Shown piece after piece: positions 8,101-14,565 of a stretch of DNA of 64,000 nucleotides. Location of the stretch: positions 1-64,000 of the IMG/VR virus record IMGVR_UViG_3300042309_002885; one strand, given 5' to 3'. The stretch's first letter is position 1. Every line of letters starts with the position of its first letter. The stretch comes from a virus. Made by a program: the position numbers and the translations under genes. Below the pieces are notes generated by a model. The model saw nothing but the letters and a program-made list of their open reading frames with translations. It ran no database searches and had not been told where the DNA came from.

Positions 8101-8242
8101 ACAGCAAGAATTTGATATTCCGGAAAATATAATAATGCATCATGCAAATTGGACTGTGGGGATACAGAACAAATTAGATATGCTGCAATATGTTCGTGAA
8201 CAATATAATAATATGCAAGAGCATAAGGGAACTATATTATAA
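5120..8242 (+). CDS. Four-domain fused glycosyltransferase
   Basis: About 1040 residues from ATG 5120. Apparent order: GT25 (LOS-type) domain at about 1-230 (VYCINLKRATERREY, ILEDDAIP); exostosin/GT47-like domain at about 290-560 (FVGSITHPIRE, TLCPRGYGVTSFRLYEAM, GSVPVYIYD); GT2-like domain at about 565-760 (LTIITALHHKD, LGSGDTI, EIASDLDL); and a nucleotide-diphospho-sugar transferase-like domain at about 780-1030 (VSSPTHDTF, FSDTDVQFF, SDDQVAMHEAL). Four active-site regions in one chain suggest stepwise assembly of an oligosaccharide. Acceptor unknown. Domain names are from motif recognition; the boundaries are approximate. Confidence 0.75.
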   Translation: MKNSIPVYCINLKRATERREYIQSEWIEKRNINVVFFEGYDMQYADKDTLPEPYRSNLKNVGHSLTEAIRGGYTEGRWPQQNMKLGPICCTISHCQLLERLIADNIEEAVILEDDAIPLFETREEFFNALEMCKKEMVNVEVLLLHKYSTSSCRELKVKEEKNNYKVLSEGITCTQAIYYTRQGMLDALKDASKFIAPMDWTWDISICRRGALALINKPLTKHSSGGTTYLCQSGPRMFISGSKKDSLMKLFEKYQAPHISVYPFYNTQGLTLDQHFLRFYKKNIERFDKLKYVFIPVCWTDLYCKANYLELYEELQTLITKTLIHDELNNVQYFTLTQHDDGIKQQLPLGTVIFGAGSCGVNTVHIPLICNKTITDSLVFKSLEREYKKDIFCSFVGSITHPIRETIFKRYESNEAYKFHTKTWSQQCPLEKQKEFISITRRSKFTLCPRGYGVTSFRLYEAMQLGSVPVYIYDTPHLPFSDLIDWKKICVLIHTSQVDELDNILRSISDSDYNNMLSAINDTCIKYFNIEYTFEYMLKYLEESNKVIPVEADYNDTNISLTIITALHHKDKNIGITARSIIPYLNNNFKWIIKFSKNELSEELIELANIEHITVMGNEDKSLYDGLNQALAVTTTPYFLVLGSGDTICTDVLQQLKTSVKQKPQANSFYFAVRHRVSGEVILPNMFDQIKKVQPCCHQGAIMETQKALILEGFDTRYEIASDLDLIIKYTGKYKTFFTTDTIIAEFYGEGVSERNLIESLLENQLIRHRLLRGSSVADINEIDLIINKFVSLKTFVESKQDRPLKGLDLTEPTKIYTVSSPTHDTFLPWLYTIKDVYPNIVIDVLYIDQLSESGAFYKNGWYEATLAKLEAITKILNNTDNSLFIFSDTDVQFFKPFHSIINNLLLTNDIVFQNDYDSLQCTGFFACRQTPLIKDLFNKALWLLKKRKNNISDDQVAMHEALKRFPQIKHAMLPREFFTYGSFRKKEIWSGIQQEFDIPENIIMHHANWTVGIQNKLDMLQYVREQYNNMQEHKGTIL

Positions 8243-8245
8243 TAA
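8228..8245 (+). promoter_or_regulatory. Early-type element GGAACTATATTATAATAA with a longer leader
   Basis: Overlaps the 3' end of the giant glycosyltransferase gene. The next start codon is at 8307, so unlike most copies it would give a leader of about 55 nt. A second -10-like AGAATACAATAA just before 8307 lacks the GGAAC box. Confidence 0.45.
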
Positions 8246-8306
8246 GGCGAAGAGAAAATAAAAAAAGTCTCTTGAAAACAGAAAACAATAGAATACAATA
8301 AGACAT

Positions 8307-8534
8307 ATGAAGAAGACATACGAAACCTGGAGCGAGTACCTCGCAAATCGCAATGCAACTAAGAACCCAAAGACCTTCAACGTCACCTTCCGTCGTACCA
8401 CGACTGGTGAGTTTGAGATCGTTGGTCATCAAGCATTCATGGAAGCCAATCAAGGCCGCACTTCCGAGTGGGTCCGCGTTGACTCCCGCGACCTTGCTCG
8501 TGCCCTCCGTAACAATGGTATCATTGTTAAGTAA
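8307..8534 (+). CDS. Small hypothetical protein
   Basis: 75 residues, basic (MKKTYETWSEYLANRNATK...). Higher GC and cytosine-rich wobble positions compared with the glycosyltransferases just upstream. It is followed by a strong terminator, so it forms a transcription unit of its own. No family recognised. Confidence 0.65.
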   Translation: MKKTYETWSEYLANRNATKNPKTFNVTFRRTTTGEFEIVGHQAFMEANQGRTSEWVRVDSRDLARALRNNGIIVK

Positions 8535-8554
8535 TACATAATAACCATAACTAA

Positions 8555-8587
8555 AACCTCCGAGGGCAACCTCGGAGGTTCTTTATT
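8555..8587 (+). terminator. Rho-independent terminator
   Basis: Perfect 11-bp stem AACCTCCGAGG/CCTCGGAGGTT with a GCAA tetraloop, then CTTTATT. It ends the unit of the gene at 8307. Confidence 0.85.
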
Positions 8588-8593
8588 GTAAAG

Positions 8594-8611
8594 GGAACTA
8601 TCTTATAATTA
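8594..8611 (+). promoter_or_regulatory. Early-type element GGAACTATCTTATAATTA
   Basis: Directly after the terminator; 22 nt from motif start to ATG 8616. Confidence 0.65.
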
Positions 8612-8615
8612 TCAT

Positions 8616-8831
8616 ATGAAACCGAAATACGAAACTGCATTCATTGCTCTCATCGAAGAGCTAAACGACATTACCAAATACAACGAACAAACAATTCAAG
8701 AGGTTCTGCCTGATCAACGCTTTATCGAAGCACTTCATTATCAGATTGAGAACTCTGCTATTGAGAAGGTGATTGATCTTATTGAAGATACTCTCAAGGA
8801 GCTTGCTGAAGAACAACAATCCAAACAATAA
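8616..8831 (+). CDS. Small acidic helical protein
   Basis: 71 residues, rich in E, I and L with heptad-like spacing (KVIDLIEDTLKELAEEQQ), probably an alpha-helical hairpin. No family recognised. Probably co-transcribed with the gene at 8833. Confidence 0.6.
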   Translation: MKPKYETAFIALIEELNDITKYNEQTIQEVLPDQRFIEALHYQIENSAIEKVIDLIEDTLKELAEEQQSKQ

Positions 8832-8832
8832 T

Positions 8833-9051
8833 ATGCAAATTAAATTTCTAAACGACGAGGCATTTAAAACAGGCTACACTCTCCTACACGGTCATAACTT
8901 CATCTTTGATACATACAAATCAGAACGCACAATGAAGTTCTTTTATTTGGAGATGCTAGAGAAGGCAGTGAGTATGCTCACATCACGCAATCTACAAGAA
9001 GGCTCTGATTATACTATTGAAGAGAGTGAGCGATTATGCGCTTTGGTTTAG
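8833..9051 (+). CDS. Small hypothetical protein
   Basis: 72 residues from ATG 8833 (MQIKFLNDEAFKTGYTLLHG); start chosen because it lies one base after the previous stop. An upstream frame from 8773 would overlap the preceding gene. No family recognised. Confidence 0.6.
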   Translation: MQIKFLNDEAFKTGYTLLHGHNFIFDTYKSERTMKFFYLEMLEKAVSMLTSRNLQEGSDYTIEESERLCALV

Positions 9052-9056
9052 TCGCT

Positions 9057-9065
9057 GACTAAATA
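9057..9065 (+). promoter_or_regulatory. Late-type element GACTAAATA
   Basis: 15 nt from motif start to ATG 9072. First of the elements serving the MRY family. Confidence 0.6.
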
Positions 9066-9071
9066 TAAAGG

Positions 9072-9479
9072 ATGAGGTATTATACGTTCACATACTTTCC
9101 TAAAAGCATCTCTAACAATACTATATTCTCTCTGTCGCGTACTACTAATCGAATCTATCATTCTTATGGAGAAATAAAAAAGGATATGGATCAAGATCCT
9201 TACACTCACTACTATTCCTATTCTGATTGGTTTAATAATGAAGACTTAGAAAATCAAAGTATCAATTCTGTCCCTCTTATATCAGCTGAAACAGGTAAAG
9301 TTTATAATTATAAAATTGTTATAAGAGAAGATCACCCTGCATTTAACTTTGAAGAGTTTGTGTTTTATTTTAAGAGCTTGAAAGGTTCTACTTTTACTAC
9401 AGATAGAAAATTAGATTTAACTGCTAAATTAAAAGATAATGTTCTCAAAAGATTGCTTTTAGAAGTTGATGTTGTGTAG
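9072..9479 (+). CDS. MRY/PExHPLFN family protein, member 1
   Basis: 135 residues: MRYYTFTYFPKS start, signature REDHPAFNFEEF in the C-terminal half and a helical tail rich in L, K and D. Near-duplicate of the next gene; both share DWxNNEDLENQSINS and the C-terminal LLLEVDVV, so this pair is a recent tandem duplication that included the promoter. Function unknown. Confidence 0.75.
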   Translation: MRYYTFTYFPKSISNNTIFSLSRTTNRIYHSYGEIKKDMDQDPYTHYYSYSDWFNNEDLENQSINSVPLISAETGKVYNYKIVIREDHPAFNFEEFVFYFKSLKGSTFTTDRKLDLTAKLKDNVLKRLLLEVDVV

Positions 9480-9481
9480 TA

Positions 9482-9490
9482 GACTAAATA
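9482..9490 (+). promoter_or_regulatory. Late-type element GACTAAATA
   Basis: 15 nt from motif start to ATG 9497; duplicated together with the flanking gene. Confidence 0.6.
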
Positions 9491-9496
9491 TAAAGG

Positions 9497-9919
9497 ATGA
9501 GGTATTATACGTTCACATATCGTCCAAAAAGTATCTCTAATAGAACTATATTTTCTTTGTGGTATGATGAAAAGGTGTATCGTTCTTACGATGAAATAAA
9601 AGTAGATATGAATACAGATCTTGAAGAAGGACACTATAGTATCCCAGACCGTCTCTACTTTTCTGATTGGCTGAATAATGAAGACTTAGAAAATCAAAGT
9701 ATCAATTCTGCTGCTCTTAAATCATCAGAAAATAATAATATACTATCGTATAAAATTGTTATAAGAGAAGATCACCCTGCATTTAACTTTGAAGAGTTTG
9801 TGCTAAATTTTAAAAGCTTGAGAGATTCTAGTTTAACAGCAGATAGAGGATTAGAACTAGCTGGTGAGCTAAAAGATAATGTTCTCGAGCGATTGCTTTT
9901 AGAAGTTGATGTTGTGTAA
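9497..9919 (+). CDS. MRY/PExHPLFN family protein, member 2
   Basis: 140 residues, closest relative of member 1. The two differ mainly in the central third (residues about 20-60), while the start and the REDHPAFNFEEF block are nearly identical. The variable middle between conserved ends is typical of the whole family. Confidence 0.75.
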   Translation: MRYYTFTYRPKSISNRTIFSLWYDEKVYRSYDEIKVDMNTDLEEGHYSIPDRLYFSDWLNNEDLENQSINSAALKSSENNNILSYKIVIREDHPAFNFEEFVLNFKSLRDSSLTADRGLELAGELKDNVLERLLLEVDVV

Positions 9920-9921
9920 TA

Positions 9922-9930
9922 GACTAAATA
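9922..9930 (+). promoter_or_regulatory. Late-type element GACTAAATA
   Basis: 15 nt from motif start to ATG 9937. Confidence 0.6.
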
Positions 9931-9936
9931 TAGTAT

Positions 9937-10284
9937 ATGCGATATAGGGCAGTAGAAATAAAAAGATATCCTGACAGGTATGAGTATGGAGATATTACCG
10001 ATGATAATACTGCTTTAGATAGTATAGAGGAGTGGGATAACGATTATTGGCATTGGGAAAATTCTAAAGACCCTAATGTAAGATATTACGATGAAGAGCC
10101 TGGTGAATCATATGATGATGAGGATGAGGATGATAAATATGATATGAGAACTACGGCAATGATTCTAGAAACTAGTCCTATATTTAATTTGTTCCCTTTC
10201 GCTGAATGGCAATTACAATTTCCACCTGGATCAAAGACCTTTGAGTTAAGAGAGTTAATGCTTAAAAAAATAAAGGTAATATGA
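9937..10284 (+). CDS. MRY family protein, divergent member 3
   Basis: 115 residues: MRYRAVEIKRY start, a very acidic middle (YDDEDEDDKYD), and LETSPIFNLFPF in place of PExHPLFN, so the histidine is lost. Included because of start, signature position and promoter. Confidence 0.6.
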   Translation: MRYRAVEIKRYPDRYEYGDITDDNTALDSIEEWDNDYWHWENSKDPNVRYYDEEPGESYDDEDEDDKYDMRTTAMILETSPIFNLFPFAEWQLQFPPGSKTFELRELMLKKIKVI

Positions 10285-10286
10285 TA

Positions 10287-10304
10287 GGAACTCTGTTATA
10301 ATCA
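10287..10304 (+). promoter_or_regulatory. Early-type element GGAACTCTGTTATAATCA
   Basis: 22 nt from motif start to ATG 10309. Confidence 0.65.
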
Positions 10305-10308
10305 GAGT

Positions 10309-10482
10309 ATGAACAAAACGAACCAAGGTTGGGAGGCACCACAAGCTAAGACAATTAAATCTGTTGATGTCTCTAGGGTTGTATACAAACTAGAGACAAA
10401 GAAAAATCCTTATCTTAGACCTCCTAGCTATCGCAAACAAAAGTCTGTCTCTCTTTTCGGAACTAACTCAGAATGTTACTAG
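10309..10482 (+). CDS. Small basic hypothetical protein
   Basis: A 57-residue ORF (MNKTNQGWEAPQAKTIKSVD...), net basic, no family recognised. Supported by the early element in front of it and by the next ORF beginning one base after its stop. Confidence 0.5.
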   Translation: MNKTNQGWEAPQAKTIKSVDVSRVVYKLETKKNPYLRPPSYRKQKSVSLFGTNSECY

Positions 10483-10483
10483 T

Positions 10484-10630
10484 ATGCCAACACTTCTTAC
10501 AAAATTATTTAATAACCGTAAAGCTAAAAAACCAATCTACGGGTGGTCTATATTTGCAATGGATGACAAGATTCAACTGACTAGGCGAGTAGCAGAAGAA
10601 CAAAGAAAGCAAGCATTACAGTTGCACTAA
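10484..10630 (+). CDS. Small basic hypothetical protein
   Basis: A 48-residue ORF (MPTLLTKLFNNRKAKKPIYG...) with a basic centre and a helical, charged C-terminus. Second gene of the unit starting at 10309. Confidence 0.45.
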   Translation: MPTLLTKLFNNRKAKKPIYGWSIFAMDDKIQLTRRVAEEQRKQALQLH

Positions 10631-10654
10631 TACTAACACAAAATAATTATTTAA

Positions 10655-10951
10655 ATGGATACAACAATCACAATCTTCAAGGCCATCGCAGCTTTCTCGG
10701 TAATCTTCTCAGTGCTCTTCGTTGCGGTAAGGACATATGCTTGTTACATCCGTAAGTCAAAAAGATGCTCAGAGGGATGTGCATGCAAGGCTGTTAACGA
10801 TCAGATCACCGATAGCGTGACCGTTGAGAAGCCAAAGCGTAAGCAAGTGAAGAAGAGAGTAAAGGCTATCGAGGACGGTAAGCTAGTGTTCGAGAAGGTT
10901 AGTGAGCTTCCTGCTAAGAAGAAGCCAGGTCGTAAGAGGAAGGAACTCTGA
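10655..10951 (+). CDS. Membrane-anchored protein with basic tail
   Basis: 98 residues: an N-terminal transmembrane segment (about 5-29), a cysteine group (CSEGCACK), then a long Lys/Arg-rich cytoplasmic tail ending KKPGRKRKEL. The AT-hook-like PGRKRK suggests nucleic-acid contact at the membrane; this is inference. The final codons KEL-stop are formed by the next early element. Confidence 0.55.
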   Translation: MDTTITIFKAIAAFSVIFSVLFVAVRTYACYIRKSKRCSEGCACKAVNDQITDSVTVEKPKRKQVKKRVKAIEDGKLVFEKVSELPAKKKPGRKRKEL

Positions 10952-10959
10952 TATAATCA
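10942..10959 (+). promoter_or_regulatory. Early-type element GGAACTCTGATATAATCA
   Basis: Overlaps the last codons and stop of the preceding gene; 22 nt to ATG 10964. Confidence 0.7.
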
Positions 10960-10963
10960 TAGT

Positions 10964-11281
10964 ATGAATAGAATAGACTCTCTTAGAGAGATCATCGACC
11001 AACGCATGGCCGAGCTCATGCAAGAGATCGAGACTTTGCAAAAAGAAAATCAACGACTGCGTGAAGGCTTTCAAGGAGCGTGTTATGCATGCGAACCCGT
11101 AGCAGAACTCAATATAAAGCTCGTTGAAAGAGGACATGCACTCTATCGAGCACTTGCATACTTTACGGATAGTTTCTCTTCCTTTATGGATGAAGACGGC
11201 TTTTCACAGGAGAAGAAAGCAGTAGAAGATTGGAAGGAACTCTTTGATAATAATATACCCGAACAGAACTATGAAGATTAG
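10964..11281 (+). CDS. Hypothetical coiled-coil protein
   Basis: 105 residues; the first 45 form a likely coiled coil (LMQEIETLQKENQRLRE), then a region with CYAC and aromatic residues. No family recognised. Its last 11 bases overlap the next gene. Confidence 0.65.
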   Translation: MNRIDSLREIIDQRMAELMQEIETLQKENQRLREGFQGACYACEPVAELNIKLVERGHALYRALAYFTDSFSSFMDEDGFSQEKKAVEDWKELFDNNIPEQNYED

Positions 11282-11660
11282 AATTGACAACATCGGAGCA
11301 AAGAGCCCTGTTTATATCGGTAAGCCTCCTGCTAATGCGCACCATATACTCGATATAGTACAATACTATCCGTGTAAGTATTATGGTAAGCTAGAAGAGT
11401 ATCTCAATGATGGCTGGGAAGATTGTGGTAATGGCGTCATAAGAAAGGATAACTATACTATAGGCAAATCTTGTTTTTCTAATGAAGAGGTATGCAATTC
11501 AATTGCTCAAATAGAATGGAATCCTAAAGAGGATTGTACTGAGCTCTCAACCATTGGCGAACGAGTGCTCAATCTCTCTAAGCGAGATCGCGATACTTTC
11601 TTTGAGGTTTATGAAATTGCAGCTAGGAAACTAGCTGAGACTTATAGTGATGAGGACTAA
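11271..11660 (+). CDS. Hypothetical protein
   Basis: 129 residues from ATG 11271 (MKIRIDNIGAKSPVYIG). Contains four cysteines in the middle (YPCKYYG, EDCGNG, KSCFS, EVCN) that could bind metal. A weaker GGAACTCTTTGATAATAA at 11236-11253 lies inside the upstream gene. No family recognised. Confidence 0.65.
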   Translation: MKIRIDNIGAKSPVYIGKPPANAHHILDIVQYYPCKYYGKLEEYLNDGWEDCGNGVIRKDNYTIGKSCFSNEEVCNSIAQIEWNPKEDCTELSTIGERVLNLSKRDRDTFFEVYEIAARKLAETYSDED

Positions 11661-11664
11661 AATT

Positions 11665-11925
11665 ATGGCAACGTATCGAATAATTAAAAGGAGGTTAGGA
11701 GTTGATAGCAAAGAGATCTATCATGTAGAGAGAAAGGTTCTCTGCTTCTGGTTTGACATACTTAATAACTCCTTTATATTTGGCATTGACGATGTTGCTA
11801 ATTATAAAAGTTGGTTTAATTCTAAAGAAGAAGCTTTGGCAATCATCGATAAGTTGATGCAGCCTAAGAAAAAGAGAAAAGAAGTTGTTTGGACAAACGA
11901 CCCTCAACCAAAAATGAACTATTAA
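11665..11925 (+). CDS. Small basic hypothetical protein
   Basis: 86 residues from ATG 11665 (MATYRIIKRRLG); the in-frame upstream codons overlap the previous gene and look non-coding. Rich in Lys and aromatic residues; FNSKEEALAIIDKL is a typical helix of small phage alpha/beta proteins. Confidence 0.55.
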   Translation: MATYRIIKRRLGVDSKEIYHVERKVLCFWFDILNNSFIFGIDDVANYKSWFNSKEEALAIIDKLMQPKKKRKEVVWTNDPQPKMNY

Positions 11926-11928
11926 ATT

Positions 11929-12042
11929 ATGAGTACAGCTATAATCATTATGTGGATAGCAATAATAGTTTTAGCATCTCTGGCAACATTTGCAGTATGT
12001 TATATCATTTATAAAGCTAGTGATGAAGATTTTTGGTATTAA
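11929..12042 (+). CDS. Tiny single-pass membrane protein
   Basis: A 37-residue ORF that is almost all transmembrane helix (IIIMWIAIIVLASLATFAVC) with a short acidic tail (SDEDFWY). It starts three bases after the previous stop and ends at the next early element. Confidence 0.5.
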   Translation: MSTAIIIMWIAIIVLASLATFAVCYIIYKASDEDFWY

Positions 12043-12060
12043 GGAACTCTAATATAATAG
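12043..12060 (+). promoter_or_regulatory. Early-type element GGAACTCTAATATAATAG
   Basis: Directly abuts the previous stop; 21 nt to ATG 12064. Confidence 0.7.
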
Positions 12061-12063
12061 GGT

Positions 12064-12252
12064 ATGACGAAAGTTAAAAACAACCGGGTTGTAAAGTATA
12101 TTGTGACTTGGACTTTTGAGTCAACCCGAAAAGAAGAAGAGTTTGAAGAACAAGATCTCGCTGAATCTTGGTACGAAACAAAACTAGAAACAGGTAAGAA
12201 TCCATCTCTGTATGTGACAGAACTTGTGGAAAGTACAAGGCAGCTGAAGTAA
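12064..12252 (+). CDS. Small hypothetical protein, paralogue of the gene at 18092
   Basis: 62 residues. Pattern V.WxFES..KEEEFEEQDLAESWYE..., then PSLYVTELVESTRQLK. The protein at 18092 has the same plan (VTWKS..., DAEEFY, PALYITEKITSTRLLK), so these are dispersed paralogues, probably with a small beta-beta-alpha-beta fold. Confidence 0.65.
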   Translation: MTKVKNNRVVKYIVTWTFESTRKEEEFEEQDLAESWYETKLETGKNPSLYVTELVESTRQLK

Positions 12253-12270
12253 GGAACTCTAATATAATAA
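12253..12270 (+). promoter_or_regulatory. Early-type element GGAACTCTAATATAATAA
   Basis: 22 nt to ATG 12275. Confidence 0.7.
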
Positions 12271-12274
12271 ACGT

Positions 12275-12754
12275 ATGGGACTTGACATGTATATATTTAA
12301 AGTTAAGAAGACTGCTCACTCCATTAAAGAGCTGAGCGATCTTAATCGCAATCCGCAACCTGGACAGCCAGAAGTTGCGGAGTTTGAACCATTGCAGCGC
12401 CCGTATGAAGATACGTGTCCTGATTATTACTCAATCTTCCAAGAGGTTGCATACTGGCGTAAGTTTAATGCACTGCATCAGTGGTTTGTTACAACTGTTC
12501 AGCTAGGTATTGATAAATGCGATCTTTATGAACTAGATAAAGATATTCTTTTTGAACTGTTAGAGATTCTTGAGGATGTTTACCATCTTAAGAATCCTAG
12601 TAAGCTGCCTCCCACACAAGGATTCTTTTGGGGATCAACTGAAGTAGACGACTACTATTGGGATAAAGTAGAGCGCAGTATTCAAACTATTTCTAAACTT
12701 ATCGACAACACTGATTGGAATAAAGAACGTCTCTTCTATCAATCATCTTGGTAA
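12275..12754 (+). CDS. Conserved phage protein of the MGLDMY type
   Basis: 159 residues. MGLDMYIFK at the start, EVAYWRKFNALHQWFV in the middle and GFFWGSTEVDDYYWD near the end match a protein seen in many phages and some bacteria, with no assigned function. Rich in aromatic and acidic residues; likely a soluble alpha-helical protein. Confidence 0.75.
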   Translation: MGLDMYIFKVKKTAHSIKELSDLNRNPQPGQPEVAEFEPLQRPYEDTCPDYYSIFQEVAYWRKFNALHQWFVTTVQLGIDKCDLYELDKDILFELLEILEDVYHLKNPSKLPPTQGFFWGSTEVDDYYWDKVERSIQTISKLIDNTDWNKERLFYQSSW

Positions 12755-12755
12755 T

Positions 12756-13055
12756 ATGAAACTAACACTAGAACAACTAACAAAGCTCCTTGAAGAATAT
12801 AAAGAGCTTAGCGATGCATGCGATGCAGCTAGAGCAGCTGGGTGTCTTGAAATTGAAGGGCGACTGCAAAATGCTATTTGGTCCTCAATAGAGACAGTCA
12901 TTAGCTTCTTTGATCCAGAAGGATGGATCATGTGGCACATTTTAGAGAATGAATATGGCGCTAAGGAGTATGAAGCTGGCTACGGTAGCAATATGAAGAA
13001 GATCAAAACTCCAGAAGATCTTCTCTGGCTTATGAATGTTCACACACAAGACTAA
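12756..13055 (+). CDS. Hypothetical helical protein
   Basis: 99 residues, amphipathic N-terminal helices (LEQLTKLLEEYKELSDACDAA...). Starts one base after the previous stop, so part of the same unit. No family recognised. Confidence 0.6.
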   Translation: MKLTLEQLTKLLEEYKELSDACDAARAAGCLEIEGRLQNAIWSSIETVISFFDPEGWIMWHILENEYGAKEYEAGYGSNMKKIKTPEDLLWLMNVHTQD

Positions 13056-13068
13056 ACAACACAAAAAT

Positions 13069-13314
13069 ATGGAAGTAAAATTTGATCGCGTAGAAGACGG
13101 TATGGTTCAATACAAATGTACCGATACAGATGGAAGGGTATATGGCGTAGCTGATACAATTCAGGAGGGAATGATTATGGAGACACTAGTCATTGATATG
13201 GATACATATGATGAGGTAGAAGATAGCGAGCTATTCAAACGCATTGTGACAGCGCGAGCGCTTTATCTTGCTGATAGCTATGAGGTTCTCGAAGCTATGA
13301 AGGAACTCTATTAA
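13069..13314 (+). CDS. Small acidic hypothetical protein
   Basis: 81 residues from ATG 13069 (MEVKFDRVEDGMVQYKC); the upstream in-frame start overlaps the previous gene. Beta-rich first half, helical second half, ending KELY in the next early element. Confidence 0.6.
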   Translation: MEVKFDRVEDGMVQYKCTDTDGRVYGVADTIQEGMIMETLVIDMDTYDEVEDSELFKRIVTARALYLADSYEVLEAMKELY

Positions 13315-13319
13315 AATAA
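13302..13319 (+). promoter_or_regulatory. Early-type element GGAACTCTATTAAAATAA
   Basis: Overlaps the end of the preceding gene; 22 nt to ATG 13324. The -10 box is weaker (TAAAAT). Confidence 0.55.
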
Positions 13320-13323
13320 AGCA

Positions 13324-13521
13324 ATGCTATATAACGTTATTGTTGTTATCTTACTAATCGTTCATACTGCTCTGTGTCTACTAGTTGGATTTTACAGCGG
13401 TGAAAAGCATACGCATCGCGAAGCATATGAGAATGGTCTTATGACTATCGAGCGTGTTGAAGACAAACGAAACTATCGCTGGATTGAGACACATAAACTT
13501 GGCTACGACTATGACGAATAA
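13324..13521 (+). CDS. Single-pass membrane protein
   Basis: 65 residues: N-terminal transmembrane helix (about 3-23, NVIVVILLIVHTALCLLVGF), then a soluble charged tail. Short N-terminus suggests signal-anchor topology. No family recognised. Confidence 0.6.
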   Translation: MLYNVIVVILLIVHTALCLLVGFYSGEKHTHREAYENGLMTIERVEDKRNYRWIETHKLGYDYDE

Positions 13522-13522
13522 T

Positions 13523-13678
13523 ATGACACCATATGAGCGACGAGTAAGAGAATTGGAAGAGGAGGGCCTCACTACATCTGATGCACAATCAGTTGCTGAT
13601 GTGGAGTTTGAATTGCTTCCAGCATACGACGACTATCATAAAATTGTTGAACGAACTCTACCTCGTTGTGATTATTAG
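13523..13678 (+). CDS. Small conserved phage protein of the MTPYERRV type
   Basis: 51 residues from ATG 13523, one base after the upstream stop. MTPYERRVRELEEEGLTTSD then DAQSVADVEFE is a pattern I recognise from small uncharacterised phage proteins. The stop overlaps the convergent gene. Confidence 0.55.
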   Translation: MTPYERRVRELEEEGLTTSDAQSVADVEFELLPAYDDYHKIVERTLPRCDY

Positions 13679-14073
13679 TAATCACTCTGATCTGGTTCTA
13701 GATATCTGAAGAGAGTAGGCACGTCTGTTATAATTTCAGAAGAATATTCTACAAGATCATGAGCTTGCTGTAGGTCCGCTGGTTGATTATAGAGCCAATT
13801 TTTAGCTGCTTTTTTATCTTCTGATACTATAGCACCTTTGAACTGGTTGTCTGCAAAGTTAACCAGAGCTGTATATTTATTATTTGTATATACAGTAAAC
13901 CCATTGCGATTAAACTGCCAGCTGTCTACTAACTTATAACCTCCGTTACTTAATTTTATATCAAGTTGATTGCCTATTCTATTTTGATTGAAGGTTTCAC
14001 TGTTTTTAGTTGGTTGTTGAACAGTTTCATAAGCTTCAGCTATTAAATTCTGATCTTTCTTAGGTAGTCTCAT
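13675..14073 (-). CDS. Hypothetical protein under a late-type promoter
   Basis: 132 residues from ATG 14073 (MRLPKKDQNLIAEAYETVQ); the longer frame to 14136 overlaps the divergent gene. The EAYE-containing N-terminal helix resembles that of other T4-like virion or late proteins. The C-terminus contains a folded region with aromatic residues. Only minus-strand gene in the 8-30 kb cassette. Confidence 0.6.
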   Translation of the reverse strand: MRLPKKDQNLIAEAYETVQQPTKNSETFNQNRIGNQLDIKLSNGGYKLVDSWQFNRNGFTVYTNNKYTALVNFADNQFKGAIVSEDKKAAKNWLYNQPADLQQAHDLVEYSSEIITDVPTLFRYLEPDQSDY

Positions 14074-14078
14074 ATGTT

Positions 14079-14087
14079 TATTTATTC
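14079..14087 (-). promoter_or_regulatory. Late-type element GAATAAATA
   Basis: 14 nt from motif start to ATG 14073 on the minus strand; adjacent to a divergent early element. Confidence 0.5.
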
Positions 14088-14105
14088 TCCAGCACATAAA
14101 AAGAT

Positions 14106-14123
14106 GGAACTTTAATACAATAA
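14106..14123 (+). promoter_or_regulatory. Early-type element GGAACTTTAATACAATAA
   Basis: 21 nt to ATG 14127; divergent from the late-type element at 14079. Confidence 0.6.
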
Positions 14124-14126
14124 GAT

Positions 14127-14549
14127 ATGTCAGCAATACTAGAAGAAGTCTTGGACGATATGCACGATATCGAATACAAGAAGCTCTGCAATCTCACAGA
14201 TGAGCTCATTGAGAGCGATAAGAAGCTTGTTGAGTTCTCTATCTTCAGAGATGTCAGCAGTAATATCGATAACTGGATTATCTCTGCACCAGATATTACC
14301 TCGACAAACCCAATCATTAACGGCGAGGTTGTGTTCTTTAGTGATTACTGGCGCCTGACCGACCATCTCAAACCACACAGTAGAGAGATTGTATCGCGCG
14401 TCTATACTAATCCAACCTGGAAAGATATTATCAACGCAGCAAACGAGATGGTTGAGAGTACTTGTCAGTGCTCGCTATTCCTTGAAGGTCTAGCACCGCG
14501 GGGTGTTGCTAACGGTATTAAGCGCATTGAGATTGAATTCGGTTCATAA
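14127..14549 (+). CDS. Hypothetical protein
   Basis: 140 residues, acidic; no family recognised. Helical N-terminus (ILEEVLDDMHDIEYKKL), a central beta-rich part, two Cys near residue 115 (STCQCS). GC content above the flanking MRY genes, matching the early cassette rather than the late one. Confidence 0.6.
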   Translation: MSAILEEVLDDMHDIEYKKLCNLTDELIESDKKLVEFSIFRDVSSNIDNWIISAPDITSTNPIINGEVVFFSDYWRLTDHLKPHSREIVSRVYTNPTWKDIINAANEMVESTCQCSLFLEGLAPRGVANGIKRIEIEFGS

Positions 14550-14550
14550 T

Positions 14551-14559
14551 GACTAAATA
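14551..14559 (+). promoter_or_regulatory. Late-type element GACTAAATA
   Basis: 15 nt to the GTG at 14566; this spacing decides between the two adjacent GTG codons at 14563 and 14566. Confidence 0.6.
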
Positions 14560-14565
14560 TATGTG

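Noticed and set aside
5120-8242. A lysogeny or toxin module in the 3-8 kb region
   Set aside because: Both large ORFs show glycosyltransferase motifs throughout; no integrase, repressor or toxin signature was seen.
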